Source: an uncultured Bacilli bacterium
GTDB lineage: Bacteria > Bacillota_I > Bacilli_A > RF39 > UBA660
Direction: 5' to 3'
Assembly (NCBI GenBank): GCA_944363605.1
Contig: CALVUM010000004.1
Span: 1-46,226 of the forward strand
DNA length: 46,226 nucleotides
The notes beneath the pieces were generated by a model, which was given only the letters and a program-made list of their open reading frames with translations, did no database searches and was not told the origin of the DNA. This document shows, piece after piece, positions 27,095-35,201 of the stretch. Each line of letters begins with the position of its first letter. Within the stretch, counting starts at the first letter, position 1. A program made the translations under genes and the position numbers.

Positions 27095-27205
27095 ATCAAA
27101 GAAATTTGATTATAATTTTAAAGGATACATCTGAAGTCGAATCAGATGCTTCCATATAGGTTTTTGCATCTGAAACACAACTAAGTTGTTTCAGATGCTT
27201 TTTTT
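27095..27205 (+). ncRNA. Putative antitoxin RNA, cassette 3
   Basis: The most diverged of the three RNAs. One base is missing in the hairpin loop (AAGTCGAA) and the stretch 27150-27165 is unrelated in detail to copies 1 and 2. Here the 5' arm of the terminator is GCATCTGAA, fully complementary to TTCAGATGC in the toxin leader; copies 1 and 2 have one mismatch (GCACCTGAA). Two contact points with the toxin mRNA are therefore possible: leader and 3' region. Confidence 0.62.
27166..27205 (+). terminator. Terminator of antitoxin RNA 3
   Basis: The outer stem GCATCTGAAA/TTTCAGATGC is fully paired in this copy, and seven T follow. Confidence 0.85.
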
Positions 27206-27281
27206 ATTTAATCAATAATAATATTATTATAAATAATAACAGTAATATTATGAAATAAAACGATTTTTCTCTTTTATTCAT
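27204..27281 (-). CDS. Putative type I toxin peptide, 25 aa, copy 3
   Basis: The same 25-residue product again. Four codons differ silently from copy 1 (Ser7 TCG, Leu21 TTA, Leu23 TTG, Ile24 ATT). The ribosome binding site and leader hairpin are unchanged. Its promoter differs slightly from the other two in the spacer only. Confidence 0.8.
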   Translation of the reverse strand: MNKREKSFYFIILLLLFIIILLLIK

Positions 27282-27345
27282 AGTATCACCACCCTTCATA
27301 TTCTTTTTGAAGGGAAGCATCTGAATTCAAATGTATCCGAATATT

Positions 27346-27374
27346 ATTATAACAAACGCTTATTTGTATTGCAA
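27346..27374 (-). promoter_or_regulatory. Promoter of toxin 3
   Basis: On the minus strand TTGCAA (27374-27369), a 17-bp spacer and TATAAT (27351-27346). Confidence 0.8.
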
Positions 27375-27430
27375 ATACCATATAAAACAGACAAAAATAT
27401 ATGCGAAAAACCCCTAAATATTCATTATCT

Positions 27431-27853
27431 CTATGTTATTAAAACAAGATATACTATAGTAATAGCCAAACTAATAATCTCTAAAGTCCAAAAGATACTA
27501 TATGTCATTCTTCCTAATTTTAAACTATTATCCGCCATCACTTGAGCTTTTTGAACATTTAAATCTTTGGCCTGCTCTAACAGTAATTTTTTTTTAGAAT
27601 TTATATCTTTTAATCGTTCTTCAATGGCTTTTCTATTTCTTATTTGAGGTAATAAGTTTTGAATTAAAATAGAAATGTGATATTCATCTTCACTAGAATA
27701 ATCTGGATACTCTTGATGAGTTTTAAAATATTCTTTATTGTAATTTTCTATTCCGGCATATAAATCACGATAAGATTGTTCTACAACCGTTTTATATTGA
27801 GGTGCATAATATTCTACTAAAGCACATTTAAACATTTTTCCTTTTTCTAACAC
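27431..27853 (-). pseudogene. C-terminal part of a broken gene: helical region and membrane anchor
   Basis: A 140-residue frame from a GTG codon. It has a long charged helical region (about 55-105, coiled-coil-like) and one C-terminal membrane segment (about 118-138). The frame is open upstream of the GTG for 26 protein-like codons, back to the stop of the gene part at 27933. A single-base change near 27933-27945 would join the two into one protein with an N-terminal enzyme-like domain and a C-terminal membrane tail. No ribosome binding site supports the GTG as a true start. I do not recognise the joined protein as a named family. Confidence 0.6.
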
Positions 27854-27932
27854 ATCAAGACTATCTTGGATTTTTTTTAAATTCCAAATATCAATAGAAC
27901 TAGGTAATAAAGATTCTAAAGCAAAAACCTCG

Positions 27933-28340
27933 TCATGGTTTTATCACATTTAATAAGCCTCTACTTTTAATATAATTTAATAAATCCATAGCTTCAAAAG
28001 TAACTTCTTCTTGTGGAATAACTTTATCTTTACTTACCCACTCTCTATTAGGCGAAGAAGTGGCAGACCGAACATATTCAAAAAATTGTTGCTCCGGTAG
28101 TCGATATATTGTAACAAATTTATCTTGTAATGTTTTCTCTATTGTTCCTGGAAAAACATCAATGATTTGTCTTTTTCCAGTTTCTTTTTCTCTTTGTCTT
28201 CGAAATAAGGTTGAAAGGCGAAACGTAGCCATAGTAAAACAATCAACAGGATCAATACCAGCATAGACATAAGACCCTTGTTGAGTACTTTCTTTAGGAG
28301 TTAATAAAGTAATACTAGGATCCATGGAAGCATGAAACAT
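27933..28340 (-). pseudogene. N-terminal part of a broken gene, ADP-ribosyltransferase-like pattern
   Basis: A 135-residue frame. The pattern FHAS...LTP near the start, G-S-Y-V-Y-A-G-I-D-P some 15 residues later and W-V-S-K-D-K-V-I-P near residue 102 recalls small PARP/ADP-ribosyltransferase-fold proteins with an H-Y-x triad. That is inference from pattern only. The frame is open for 37 further codons upstream of the ATG (to the stop of the HD gene), and these read like protein (KILNNYEKIDKWITQYLE), yet contain no ATG, GTG or TTG start. Downstream it meets TGA, after which the next frame continues the protein (see 27431). So the gene seems to have lost its start and to be frameshifted. Confidence 0.55.
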
Positions 28341-28451
28341 ATATCCATTTTCTTCTTTATGCTCTTCTTTATTTTCTAAATATTGAGTAATCCATTTATC
28401 GATTTTTTCATAATTATTTAATATTTTTTGCCCCGTAGCTTTTTCTTTTTT

Positions 28452-29078
28452 TTATATTATACTTAAATTATATTGCTTTAAAAATGGATTTGTTTTTTTA
28501 AGTATTTCTTTCGCTTCTTTTGTTCGCAACTTTTTTTCATCACACCCACCAATAGGCGCTGGATAATTTAAACGATTTCTATCCAAAGCATCTGCATCTT
28601 TTAAAATATCAGATAATAGTTGGATATTCTTTTTTTCTTCCTCAGTAAAAATAAAATTTTCAAAATCAACTTGATCATCGTGACTAGCATGCGTTTTAAT
28701 TAATAAAGAAACGATTGCTCTATCTCTAAAGTTTAATTCACTAGCTAATAATTTTTGAACTTCTATGCTTCCTACAAGGCCATGATCTTTATCACTTGCA
28801 CCTAAAGTTTTACCAATATCATGATACAAAGAAGCAATTCTTAAAAGATTCTCGTCTTGTAATATTTCACCACGATTCTTTTTCTCGTTTAATATCCATT
28901 CCACATAAGTAAGCACTCTTTCGATATGTTTAATATCATGATCAAAATCTTTCGTATCCGTATAAAGATTTTTTGTTATCCCCTCATTAGTAAATTGCTC
29001 GATTTGAGTTATTTCTTCTGCTGTAAAACCTTCCTGTAATAAAAACTCTTTGCATAATCGTATATATGATTTTTCCAT
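28452..29078 (-). CDS. HD-domain phosphohydrolase
   Basis: A metal-dependent HD-superfamily protein of 208 residues. The first His lies in DFDHDIKHIERVL, the HD pair in SLYHDIGKTLG, a further His in KTHASHDDQVD and the final Asp in ILKDADALDRNRL, a complete set of metal ligands for a YedJ-type phosphohydrolase. Its substrate (nucleotide or signalling molecule) is unknown. I start at ATG 29078 because AGGAG lies eight bases upstream; the open frame extends further only as a shadow of the Gly-rich tail of the upstream gene. The ART-like gene part follows in the same frame after the stop. Confidence 0.85.
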   Translation of the reverse strand: MEKSYIRLCKEFLLQEGFTAEEITQIEQFTNEGITKNLYTDTKDFDHDIKHIERVLTYVEWILNEKKNRGEILQDENLLRIASLYHDIGKTLGASDKDHGLVGSIEVQKLLASELNFRDRAIVSLLIKTHASHDDQVDFENFIFTEEEKKNIQLLSDILKDADALDRNRLNYPAPIGGCDEKKLRTKEAKEILKKTNPFLKQYNLSII

Positions 29079-29089
29079 AAACAACACTC

Positions 29090-30121
29090 CTAGAAACGGC
29101 CACCTCCGCCGCCTCCGCCACCAGATCCACCGCCAGAAGAAAATCCTCCGCCTCCACCTGAGCCACTGGACCAATTTCCGCCAGATGATGAAGAAGGCGT
29201 TGTATAACTTCTAGCACTCCGAACAGATGAAGCGATTGTAGAAGACACAAAATTAAAATGTGTAAGAACAAAAGGATCGATAAAATCAGGGGCTAAAACA
29301 TTCATATCCTGCATTTTAATCTGCATAGATTTAGCTAATTTACTTGCACATCCAAAGACAACTGCATACACTAAATACTTTTCCCATAAAACGATCTCTG
29401 GCAACTCTTTTTCATCCATTCTTCCAAAATCTTTTAAAAATCTTTTAAAAGCTTTCCATTTTGCAAAGGCTACTGCTCCTTTTTCTGTTCTTTTGCGAAT
29501 CATTCCTATATACCAAAATAAAAGAATAGCAAAGAAAAGAACGGCAATATAAAAATTTCGACTTGAAAATACAAAGTGATTTACTGTATAAAGTTGAATA
29601 ATTCCCCAAATACAAAATATCACAACTAATCCTAAAAAAATACGGCTACCACGTTTTAAATAAAAGTCAAAGTTTTTCTTTTTTGGCAAAGAAATTTTTC
29701 CGCCATTCTTGTCTAAAAAAATTAATACAAACACGAAAATTACAGCTACAGGCGAAAAATCCACATTTAATAGGAAAACAAAAACAAAAATAGCTATTAG
29801 AAAAGAGGAAAGCATATTCCTTTTTGCTTTAAAGAAAATTTTTCTTTCTTCATCAACGTACAATTCTTCTTGTAAAGCTTCTTCTGACATTTCGTCTTGC
29901 AAAGAATTCCATTTTTTAACAGAGGAATAAGAATTACGATTTTTTAATTTTTTTAAAGTAATTGAATTTGAAGAAAGAAACAAAAAATCTACTAAAGCTT
30001 GCTCTTTTTCACTTAATCTTCCTTCCCATTCTGGATTTTTTTGTAAAAGAAAATCCTTTTTATCCTCCATTTGCTTAAAAAAAATCTTTTTTTTGACAAA
30101 TAAGATAAAGAATCTCAGAAG
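29090..30121 (-). pseudogene. DUF2207 protein, C-terminal part (frameshifted)
   Basis: This frame continues the DUF2207 gene that starts at 31481 after a one-base shift in an A8-GA-T8 tract (30077-30094). It holds the second half of the family: KKDFLLQKNPEWEGRLSEKEQALVDFLF, three membrane segments (about residues 115-145 and 170-205 of this frame) and the typical Gly/Ser-rich tail ending GGGGGGGRF, which in intact members is the C-terminus. The frame itself is open from 30136, but residues before ~30090 duplicate, in another frame, sequence that belongs to the upstream part. It ends at the ribosome binding site of the HD gene. Confidence 0.8.
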
Positions 30122-31481
30122 AAACTGCTTTATCACTTATTTCTTTTTTAAACAAATATTCAACGGTTGAAGGTGCCAAATCATCTGGAAAATCGCGCAT
30201 ATATTTATGTGAAAAATCCACCTTTATTTCCTTATCACATTTAATATATAAAATGATTGTCAACAAACCAAGAACAATAAATAAAAATATATTTACCCAA
30301 ATTGCTTTTTTATTATACGCTTCTTCAACAAGCATAATCTCTTGACGTACACTCTCTAATTGTTGAAGCAAAGTTTCTTTTAATTTTTTATTTTCTAAAA
30401 TGTTAACTGCTTCAATAGCTTTTTCATACCAGTAATAATCTCTGTAGAGTAAAGCACTATCTGTGTAATTTCTAGCATCTTCTTCTTCTCGTGCAACAAT
30501 TAAAACCAGTAACTCTGCTAATCTTTCTTGCAAATCAGCTTTAACATTGAGATCCGTAACCAAATTAACACTTCTTTTAGCTGATTCATAACAAGAACGA
30601 CTTAGCCTCTCTTCACAATAAGAAATTTCAGCATAAGCATTCTCTTGATTTTGATATTCTTTTTGTTCTCGTTCATAATTTGCTTGATTTGCCATATCTT
30701 CTTCATAATTCAAAATTTTCTCTAAAGCAACTACATTGGTATATTTAGTTGAAAAAGGTACAACACTTTTATCAAAAACAGCTCGTATATCTACTGCTTT
30801 ATAACTACGTACATTCTTTACTTGAGCTTCTAATACCTGATTGGATATTTTATTTATTTCTCCTTGTAAAGGACCATGAGCCCAAACACGAAACTCATTT
30901 TTGTTATTAGGAAAAGAGATTGTTACTTTCAAAGTCCCAATCGATTCACGCAAATCATTTCCAATCACATTCCAAAAAATTTCAGCAACATCATCATGAA
31001 CTACTGCCATATTCTTTAAAGTATATTTTAAATAAAAAGCTTCATTTTTATGATCTGGCAAAAAAATACGATAAGATTCACCATCTAAAGAAGTAGTTAC
31101 TGTATAAACACCATAATCCCCTGCACTAGCATTAGAAACTTTTTTAAAAAGAGTTCCTGAAATATTTTGAAAAGTAAAATTTTCATCAATTGGCAAAGCT
31201 CGAATTTCTTCCAATATAATATCTGAACCATTATGAATTTCACTTCCTCCATAGTATTCTAACTCAGATCGAAATTCATAAGCATCAGGATTTCGAAATA
31301 AAATATCGCGATCCATTCCATTAAATTCACCATTCAAATAGAAATATTCTTCGACTACAAGATCCCCATCATTCTCTAAAACAGCATTTACATAAAAATT
31401 TTCTATACCAGATTCTGCTTTAACAAAGCTTGGAAAAAAACAAAATAAAACTAAAACAATAGCACTCAATTTTTTTTTCAT
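30075..31481 (-). CDS. DUF2207 membrane protein, N-terminal part (frameshifted)
   Basis: A predicted membrane protein of the DUF2207 family, unknown function, common in Bacillota. It has a signal peptide (residues 1-22, ending VKAES), an extracytoplasmic DUF2207 domain (about 23-245; VLENDGDLVVEEYFYLNGEF, RDILFRNPDAYEF), a helical region and one membrane segment (about 392-412), followed by DLAPSTVEYLFKKEISDKAV, where intact members continue without a break. Here the frame runs into TAA inside an A8/T8 homopolymer tract; deleting one base restores the family's C-terminal half (29090-30121). AAGGAGAG precedes the ATG. Full length would be ~800 residues. Confidence 0.85.
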   Translation of the reverse strand: MKKKLSAIVLVLFCFFPSFVKAESGIENFYVNAVLENDGDLVVEEYFYLNGEFNGMDRDILFRNPDAYEFRSELEYYGGSEIHNGSDIILEEIRALPIDENFTFQNISGTLFKKVSNASAGDYGVYTVTTSLDGESYRIFLPDHKNEAFYLKYTLKNMAVVHDDVAEIFWNVIGNDLRESIGTLKVTISFPNNKNEFRVWAHGPLQGEINKISNQVLEAQVKNVRSYKAVDIRAVFDKSVVPFSTKYTNVVALEKILNYEEDMANQANYEREQKEYQNQENAYAEISYCEERLSRSCYESAKRSVNLVTDLNVKADLQERLAELLVLIVAREEEDARNYTDSALLYRDYYWYEKAIEAVNILENKKLKETLLQQLESVRQEIMLVEEAYNKKAIWVNIFLFIVLGLLTIILYIKCDKEIKVDFSHKYMRDFPDDLAPSTVEYLFKKEISDKAVSSEILYLICQKKDFF

Positions 31482-31572
31482 AAACTCTCCTTAAATACAT
31501 TGTATCACGTATAACCCAAAACATAAAGAAATCAAATTTAAAATATTAAATATATATAGTAAAAACTTAATA

Positions 31573-32427
31573 TTAACTTTTAATTAATAAAACACCAACA
31601 AAAATACATACTCCTAATAAAAATTTGATAAAAAACTCATGCTTATTTTTCTGTATAATAAATTCATAAATTACATTTAATATAGCTGTTAAAGTAAGTA
31701 GTGGAGCAACAACTGTAACACTTTCTAACTGATAAGCTCTTACCGACGAAAGTAACATCAAAGTCCAACTAAATCCTGTAAGTAAAAATTTCTTTTTATC
31801 ATAATAAGAAAACTCCTCTTTTAATTTCTTAAAAGAATAACGTCCAAAAATAAAAATGAATAAAGCTGGAATCGACACAGTTAGAAAAGTATAAAATCCT
31901 AAATTAAAGTTATCAGAAATATTGACATTAATTAACATAGCAACCGCAAATAAAAAGTTAGACACAATCGACATCATAAAATATTTATTAAAATTCAACT
32001 TACCATTTTTGCCAAAAGCCAGTAAAATATTTGCCAAAACAATAAGAAGCGCACCCAAGACTTTTTTTAAAACAAAATCTTCTTTTAAAAAGATAAAACC
32101 AAAAATCATCAAAAATACAGTAGATAATTGTTTCAACATACTAAACGTTGAAGGGGCTAAGCCATATCGAGATTCAATATTTAAACGGTCCGTTAAAGCA
32201 TATAAAACTGCCACAATCAACAAAGTAATAAAAACATTAGGACTACTAGGCCATTTAAAAGAAAAGAAAGGAATAAACAAGCAGGCAAAACAAGCCACAC
32301 TTACCTCTAACAAAATAGTTAAAGCACCAGCATCTTTCATATTTCGATTTGAAACATGAAATGTTTGAGAAAATAAAATTGTTGAAACTAGGTATACAAA
32401 TACCCAAAATTGCCATGAATTCCACAT
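31573..32427 (-). CDS. EamA/DMT-family transporter
   Basis: A 284-residue protein with ten likely membrane segments arranged as two five-segment halves, the layout of drug/metabolite transporters of the EamA type. GFIFLKEDFVLKKVLGALLIVLANILLA at the end of the first half is characteristic. The substrate cannot be inferred. It starts three bases after the alarmone hydrolase stop and is the last gene of an SDR-hydrolase-EamA operon. Confidence 0.85.
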   Translation of the reverse strand: MWNSWQFWVFVYLVSTILFSQTFHVSNRNMKDAGALTILLEVSVACFACLFIPFFSFKWPSSPNVFITLLIVAVLYALTDRLNIESRYGLAPSTFSMLKQLSTVFLMIFGFIFLKEDFVLKKVLGALLIVLANILLAFGKNGKLNFNKYFMMSIVSNFLFAVAMLINVNISDNFNLGFYTFLTVSIPALFIFIFGRYSFKKLKEEFSYYDKKKFLLTGFSWTLMLLSSVRAYQLESVTVVAPLLTLTAILNVIYEFIIQKNKHEFFIKFLLGVCIFVGVLLIKS

Positions 32428-32430
32428 ATA

Positions 32431-32988
32431 CTAATCACCAAAATATATTCGTACTATCTCATCATATCTTTTTAATAAAGGTTCTGAAGATATTTTTTCA
32501 TGAAAAATCTCTTGAATAGATACATAATACCATTTATTCATTTCATATGTCGTATTAAGCGTTGCTAAACCAATAGATCCTTTTTCTTGCCAAAGACTAT
32601 AGTCACTTAAAAGATTTTGTAATTTATCTGCAAGTTCAACATATAGAATTTCTTTTTTCCAAGTACGCATTCTTTTTAAAAATTCTTCCTTACGAGTTTT
32701 CCAGTCCAATATGGTTTGATCCTCACTGATCTCTAAAACATTGTTAGCAATCTGAGTTCCAAATTCTTTTTTTAAATCCACAAAAGTATAATTTGTATCT
32801 TCAATAACATCATGTAAAAATCCAGTTATAACAACTTCGTTATCATACCCGTAATCTTTTAGCATATAACCTACCATAACACTATGAAAAACCATCGGAA
32901 TATCTTCTTTTATTCGCCTTTGATTAGCAAAGGCCATCATAATAAAATGAATAGCTTTTTCTTCCTCATTATACATTTTAATCTTCAT
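32431..32988 (-). CDS. Small alarmone hydrolase-like HD protein (SpoT/MESH1 type)
   Basis: An HD protein of the RelA/SpoT hydrolase group (185 aa) without a synthetase domain; such proteins cleave the 3' diphosphate of (p)ppGpp. Seen: IPMVFHSVMVGYML with the first His, TGFLHDVIEDTNYTF with the HD pair and ED, and VELADKLQNLLSDY with the last Asp and Asn. This is the MESH1/SAH pattern. The start is uncertain: an AAGGA site abuts the ATG at 32988 and lies 12 bases before a second ATG at 32976. It overlaps the SDR gene by 11 bases and sits three bases before the EamA gene, so the three are one operon. Confidence 0.85.
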   Translation of the reverse strand: MKIKMYNEEEKAIHFIMMAFANQRRIKEDIPMVFHSVMVGYMLKDYGYDNEVVITGFLHDVIEDTNYTFVDLKKEFGTQIANNVLEISEDQTILDWKTRKEEFLKRMRTWKKEILYVELADKLQNLLSDYSLWQEKGSIGLATLNTTYEMNKWYYVSIQEIFHEKISSEPLLKRYDEIVRIYFGD

Positions 32989-33739
32989 TCCTTTCTTTTC
33001 GATACTGTATTTTATAGACTATCTTTAAAAGAAGTTTCCATGGAAGAAAACGAGAAAAAAACAGCCCTATTTTCATAGAAAATGTTGGAACAATTAGAAG
33101 TTTTTTTTGAAACATTTTATCAATTGCGTATTTCGCGACATAACGACTACTTGCTCCATCAACTTTAAATTTTCCTTGAGCAACTTGATTAAATTCAGTG
33201 TTTACTGGTCCTGGACACAAAGCACTAAGAACCACAGGACTTTTTTCATGCCGTAATTCTTCATAAATCGCCATTGTAAGCTTTAGAACATAATTCTTAG
33301 TAGCATAATAAGTGGATAACCTAGGTCCTGCTAAAAAACCTGCACTACTACAAACATTTAAAATATATCCCCCACCATCTCGTTCAAATTTTTGTAAAAA
33401 AAGTTTCGTCAAAATATGATAAGCAATCACATTTAATTGAATCATTTCAAGTTCTCTTTCTAAATCGGTTTTATCAAAAGTTCCAAACAAACCAAAACCA
33501 GCATTATTTATCAAAATATCAATTTTTTTCTTTTCAAATTTTTCATAAAGTTGATAACAATTTTTTTCTTCTAATAAATCTAATATTACAATTGTAACAG
33601 AAACATCTAATTCTTTTTTTAATTCTTCTAGTCTTTCTTTTCTTCTAGCTACTAAAATCAAATCAATATTTTTGCTAGCTAAATAACGAGCCATGTCTCT
33701 ACCTATTCCACTACTAGCACCTGTAATTAATGCAACCAT
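32978..33739 (-). CDS. Short-chain dehydrogenase/reductase
   Basis: An NAD(P)-dependent SDR oxidoreductase. Cofactor motif TGASSGIG with the NADP-type Arg pair after strand 2 (LVARRKERL), NNAGFG, catalytic Ser in VCSSAGFL, and YxxxK as YYATKNY followed by PGPVNTEF. The classic active-site Tyr is present, but the Lys lies one residue earlier than usual in the frame TYYATKNYV, which should be read Y-A-T-K. Substrate unknown; the C-terminus is basic and may contact membrane. I prefer the ATG at 33739 over 33754 because the family begins MVALITGASSG. It leads the operon with the alarmone hydrolase and EamA transporter. Confidence 0.88.
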   Translation of the reverse strand: MVALITGASSGIGRDMARYLASKNIDLILVARRKERLEELKKELDVSVTIVILDLLEEKNCYQLYEKFEKKKIDILINNAGFGLFGTFDKTDLERELEMIQLNVIAYHILTKLFLQKFERDGGGYILNVCSSAGFLAGPRLSTYYATKNYVLKLTMAIYEELRHEKSPVVLSALCPGPVNTEFNQVAQGKFKVDGASSRYVAKYAIDKMFQKKLLIVPTFSMKIGLFFSRFLPWKLLLKIVYKIQYRKERNED

Positions 33740-33821
33740 ACTATCACTATCCATTCATAGAAATAGTATATCCCATAAACTAAAAATAATAAACCTTTAT
33801 GTTTAAACTTCAAATAAACAA

Positions 33822-35150
33822 TTAAGAAACACGATAAGGATTTTCCTTAGTTCCATTACCCGTAATTGCCAAAGCAGATTTAAGATTAATAACTGGACGT
33901 ATCCCCCGAATCTTTGTAGGATAATCATCATCAATTCCTCCTAAAGCAGATATATTAATCAAAGTAACATTCCATGTTGTAAAATCAAACAATACATATC
34001 CACCAATTGGAGTTAATGTCCAAAAAACAGTTCCTGTAGTTAAATATCCATTTGTATTTTTGGGTACATGATTATAATTTCCATCAAATACTCCTCCACC
34101 TGTTCCAGCAAACATGACTTCATCTACAGTAATTAAGCCTATGGGTTTACTTAATGCCTTATTTCCTTGAGTTGATGTGGGTACAGTATATAAATCTAAA
34201 GTATTTTCACAAACTAAACTTGGAGTACTTTCTACAATTCTCAAATAGCCTTTATAATAAGTTGTTTCTTGAAGAGTCCCAACTCCTTCTTGATTATTCA
34301 ATGTACTTCTATCTCCACAAAATCCTGCATTCGTATCTATATAACTTGCATAACTGACTAACTTTTCATCATAAAATGTATCCACAGCTGCTTTAATTAT
34401 GGAAGTCGTTCCAGTACCATGCACATTTCCACTTGTATACATATATCCGACATACATATTATCATTACTTGCTGCATTAAATTTACTTGTTCCAATTTGT
34501 CTATCTGTACTAGATTCACCATTATCATGAGCACTTGTCCCATCATATATAAGCCGAATTGTCCCATCTCCGTTGATTCTAATAATTCTCCACCATAAAT
34601 TAGCAAAATAGAAATAATTATTTTCGACACTTCCACGATAATAATAGGTTACACCATTTGTATCTGTCGTTTCAAATATCCCTTTTTCATGACTTTCACA
34701 GAACTCATCATCACATGCTGACTTTGTAAAATCTGGTGTATATTCATAAACTTCTAGTTCTCCCAATACACTATCAACCGTTTTAGTTTTCTTAAAATAT
34801 AATGTACACTTAGTTCGAGTCTGTGTTAAATTTCTGACTTCTGGAAACCATCCACTATAGTTCCAAGTTACATATGCATTATTCGTGCAACTTGAATTTT
34901 CTTCATCAAAAACATAGCCACTATTCCTTAAAGGCATATCAAAAACTAATTGCTCATCAACATAATACACAAAATATATATCCCCATTACTTTCCACTTT
35001 ACCTTTAATTATATTAAATTCATCATACGTTTCAAAATTAGCAAACGAAGTATAAAAAAATATCCCTGTTATTAAAAAGATACATAGTAAAGTAAATATT
35101 ATAATACCAATTTTTTTTAAATTTTTTTGTCTAAAACTTTTTAATTTCAT
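33822..35150 (-). CDS. Membrane-anchored surface protein
   Basis: A 442-residue secreted protein with an N-terminal membrane anchor (about 14-36). An N-terminal beta-rich region follows, then a domain with YYYRGSVENNYFYFANLWWRIIRINGDGTIRLIYDGT and a final RGIRPVINLKS...ITGNGTKENPYRV. These two blocks recur in large surface-protein families of uncultured Bacilli, and resemble DUF6273-like domains. Ligand and role are unknown. The promoter lies inside an operator palindrome (35164-35178) next to a divergent XRE regulator, so it is probably repressed or activated by that protein. The ribosome binding site is GAGGTG. Confidence 0.75.
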   Translation of the reverse strand: MKLKSFRQKNLKKIGIIIFTLLCIFLITGIFFYTSFANFETYDEFNIIKGKVESNGDIYFVYYVDEQLVFDMPLRNSGYVFDEENSSCTNNAYVTWNYSGWFPEVRNLTQTRTKCTLYFKKTKTVDSVLGELEVYEYTPDFTKSACDDEFCESHEKGIFETTDTNGVTYYYRGSVENNYFYFANLWWRIIRINGDGTIRLIYDGTSAHDNGESSTDRQIGTSKFNAASNDNMYVGYMYTSGNVHGTGTTSIIKAAVDTFYDEKLVSYASYIDTNAGFCGDRSTLNNQEGVGTLQETTYYKGYLRIVESTPSLVCENTLDLYTVPTSTQGNKALSKPIGLITVDEVMFAGTGGGVFDGNYNHVPKNTNGYLTTGTVFWTLTPIGGYVLFDFTTWNVTLINISALGGIDDDYPTKIRGIRPVINLKSALAITGNGTKENPYRVS

Positions 35151-35163
35151 CTAACACACCTCG

Positions 35164-35178
35164 CGTATTATAAATACG
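35164..35178. promoter_or_regulatory. Operator 1 (XRE-type palindrome) over the surface-protein -10
   Basis: A perfect inverted repeat CGTATT-N3-AATACG. On the minus strand it contains TATAAT, the -10 of the gene at 33822, with TTTGCT 16 bp upstream as -35. Binding here would block that promoter. Confidence 0.75.
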
Positions 35179-35201
35179 TTTTAATTTTAGCAAAAACAAA
35201 A

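Larger units (their letters stand above)
26361..27384. repeat. Three tandem ~350-bp type I toxin-antitoxin-like cassettes
   Basis: Three direct repeats begin at 26361, 26710 and 27060 (periods 349 and 350 bp) and are nearly identical apart from scattered substitutions. Each contains a plus-strand promoter, a small RNA and terminator, and a convergent minus-strand promoter, leader, ribosome binding site and 25-codon reading frame. The array fills the gap between uvrA and the broken gene at 27431. The most variable part is the antitoxin stretch between its 5' hairpin and the terminator (26452-26472, 26801-26821, 27150-27165). Confidence 0.9.

Noticed and set aside
26361..27384. CRISPR array or insertion-sequence interpretation of the three tandem repeats
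   Set aside because: Units are ~350 bp with conserved promoters, terminators and a reading frame; there are no spacers, transposase or terminal inverted repeats.
26299..27405. Short similar sequences (AAAATATATGC-like) flanking the toxin-antitoxin array as insertion-site repeats
   Set aside because: About 11-13 AT-rich bases with a mismatch; too weak to claim in such AT-rich DNA.
27930..27950. Firm call of programmed +1 frameshifting (prfB-like) at CCA-TGA-C
   Set aside because: No Shine-Dalgarno-like stimulator at the right distance, and the gene also lacks a start; decay or a sequence error explains it more simply.
28452..29174. Longer N-terminus for the HD protein starting at 29174
   Set aside because: The extra residues (W/R-rich) are the antiframe reading of the Gly-rich tail of the upstream gene; the AGGAG site supports the ATG at 29078.
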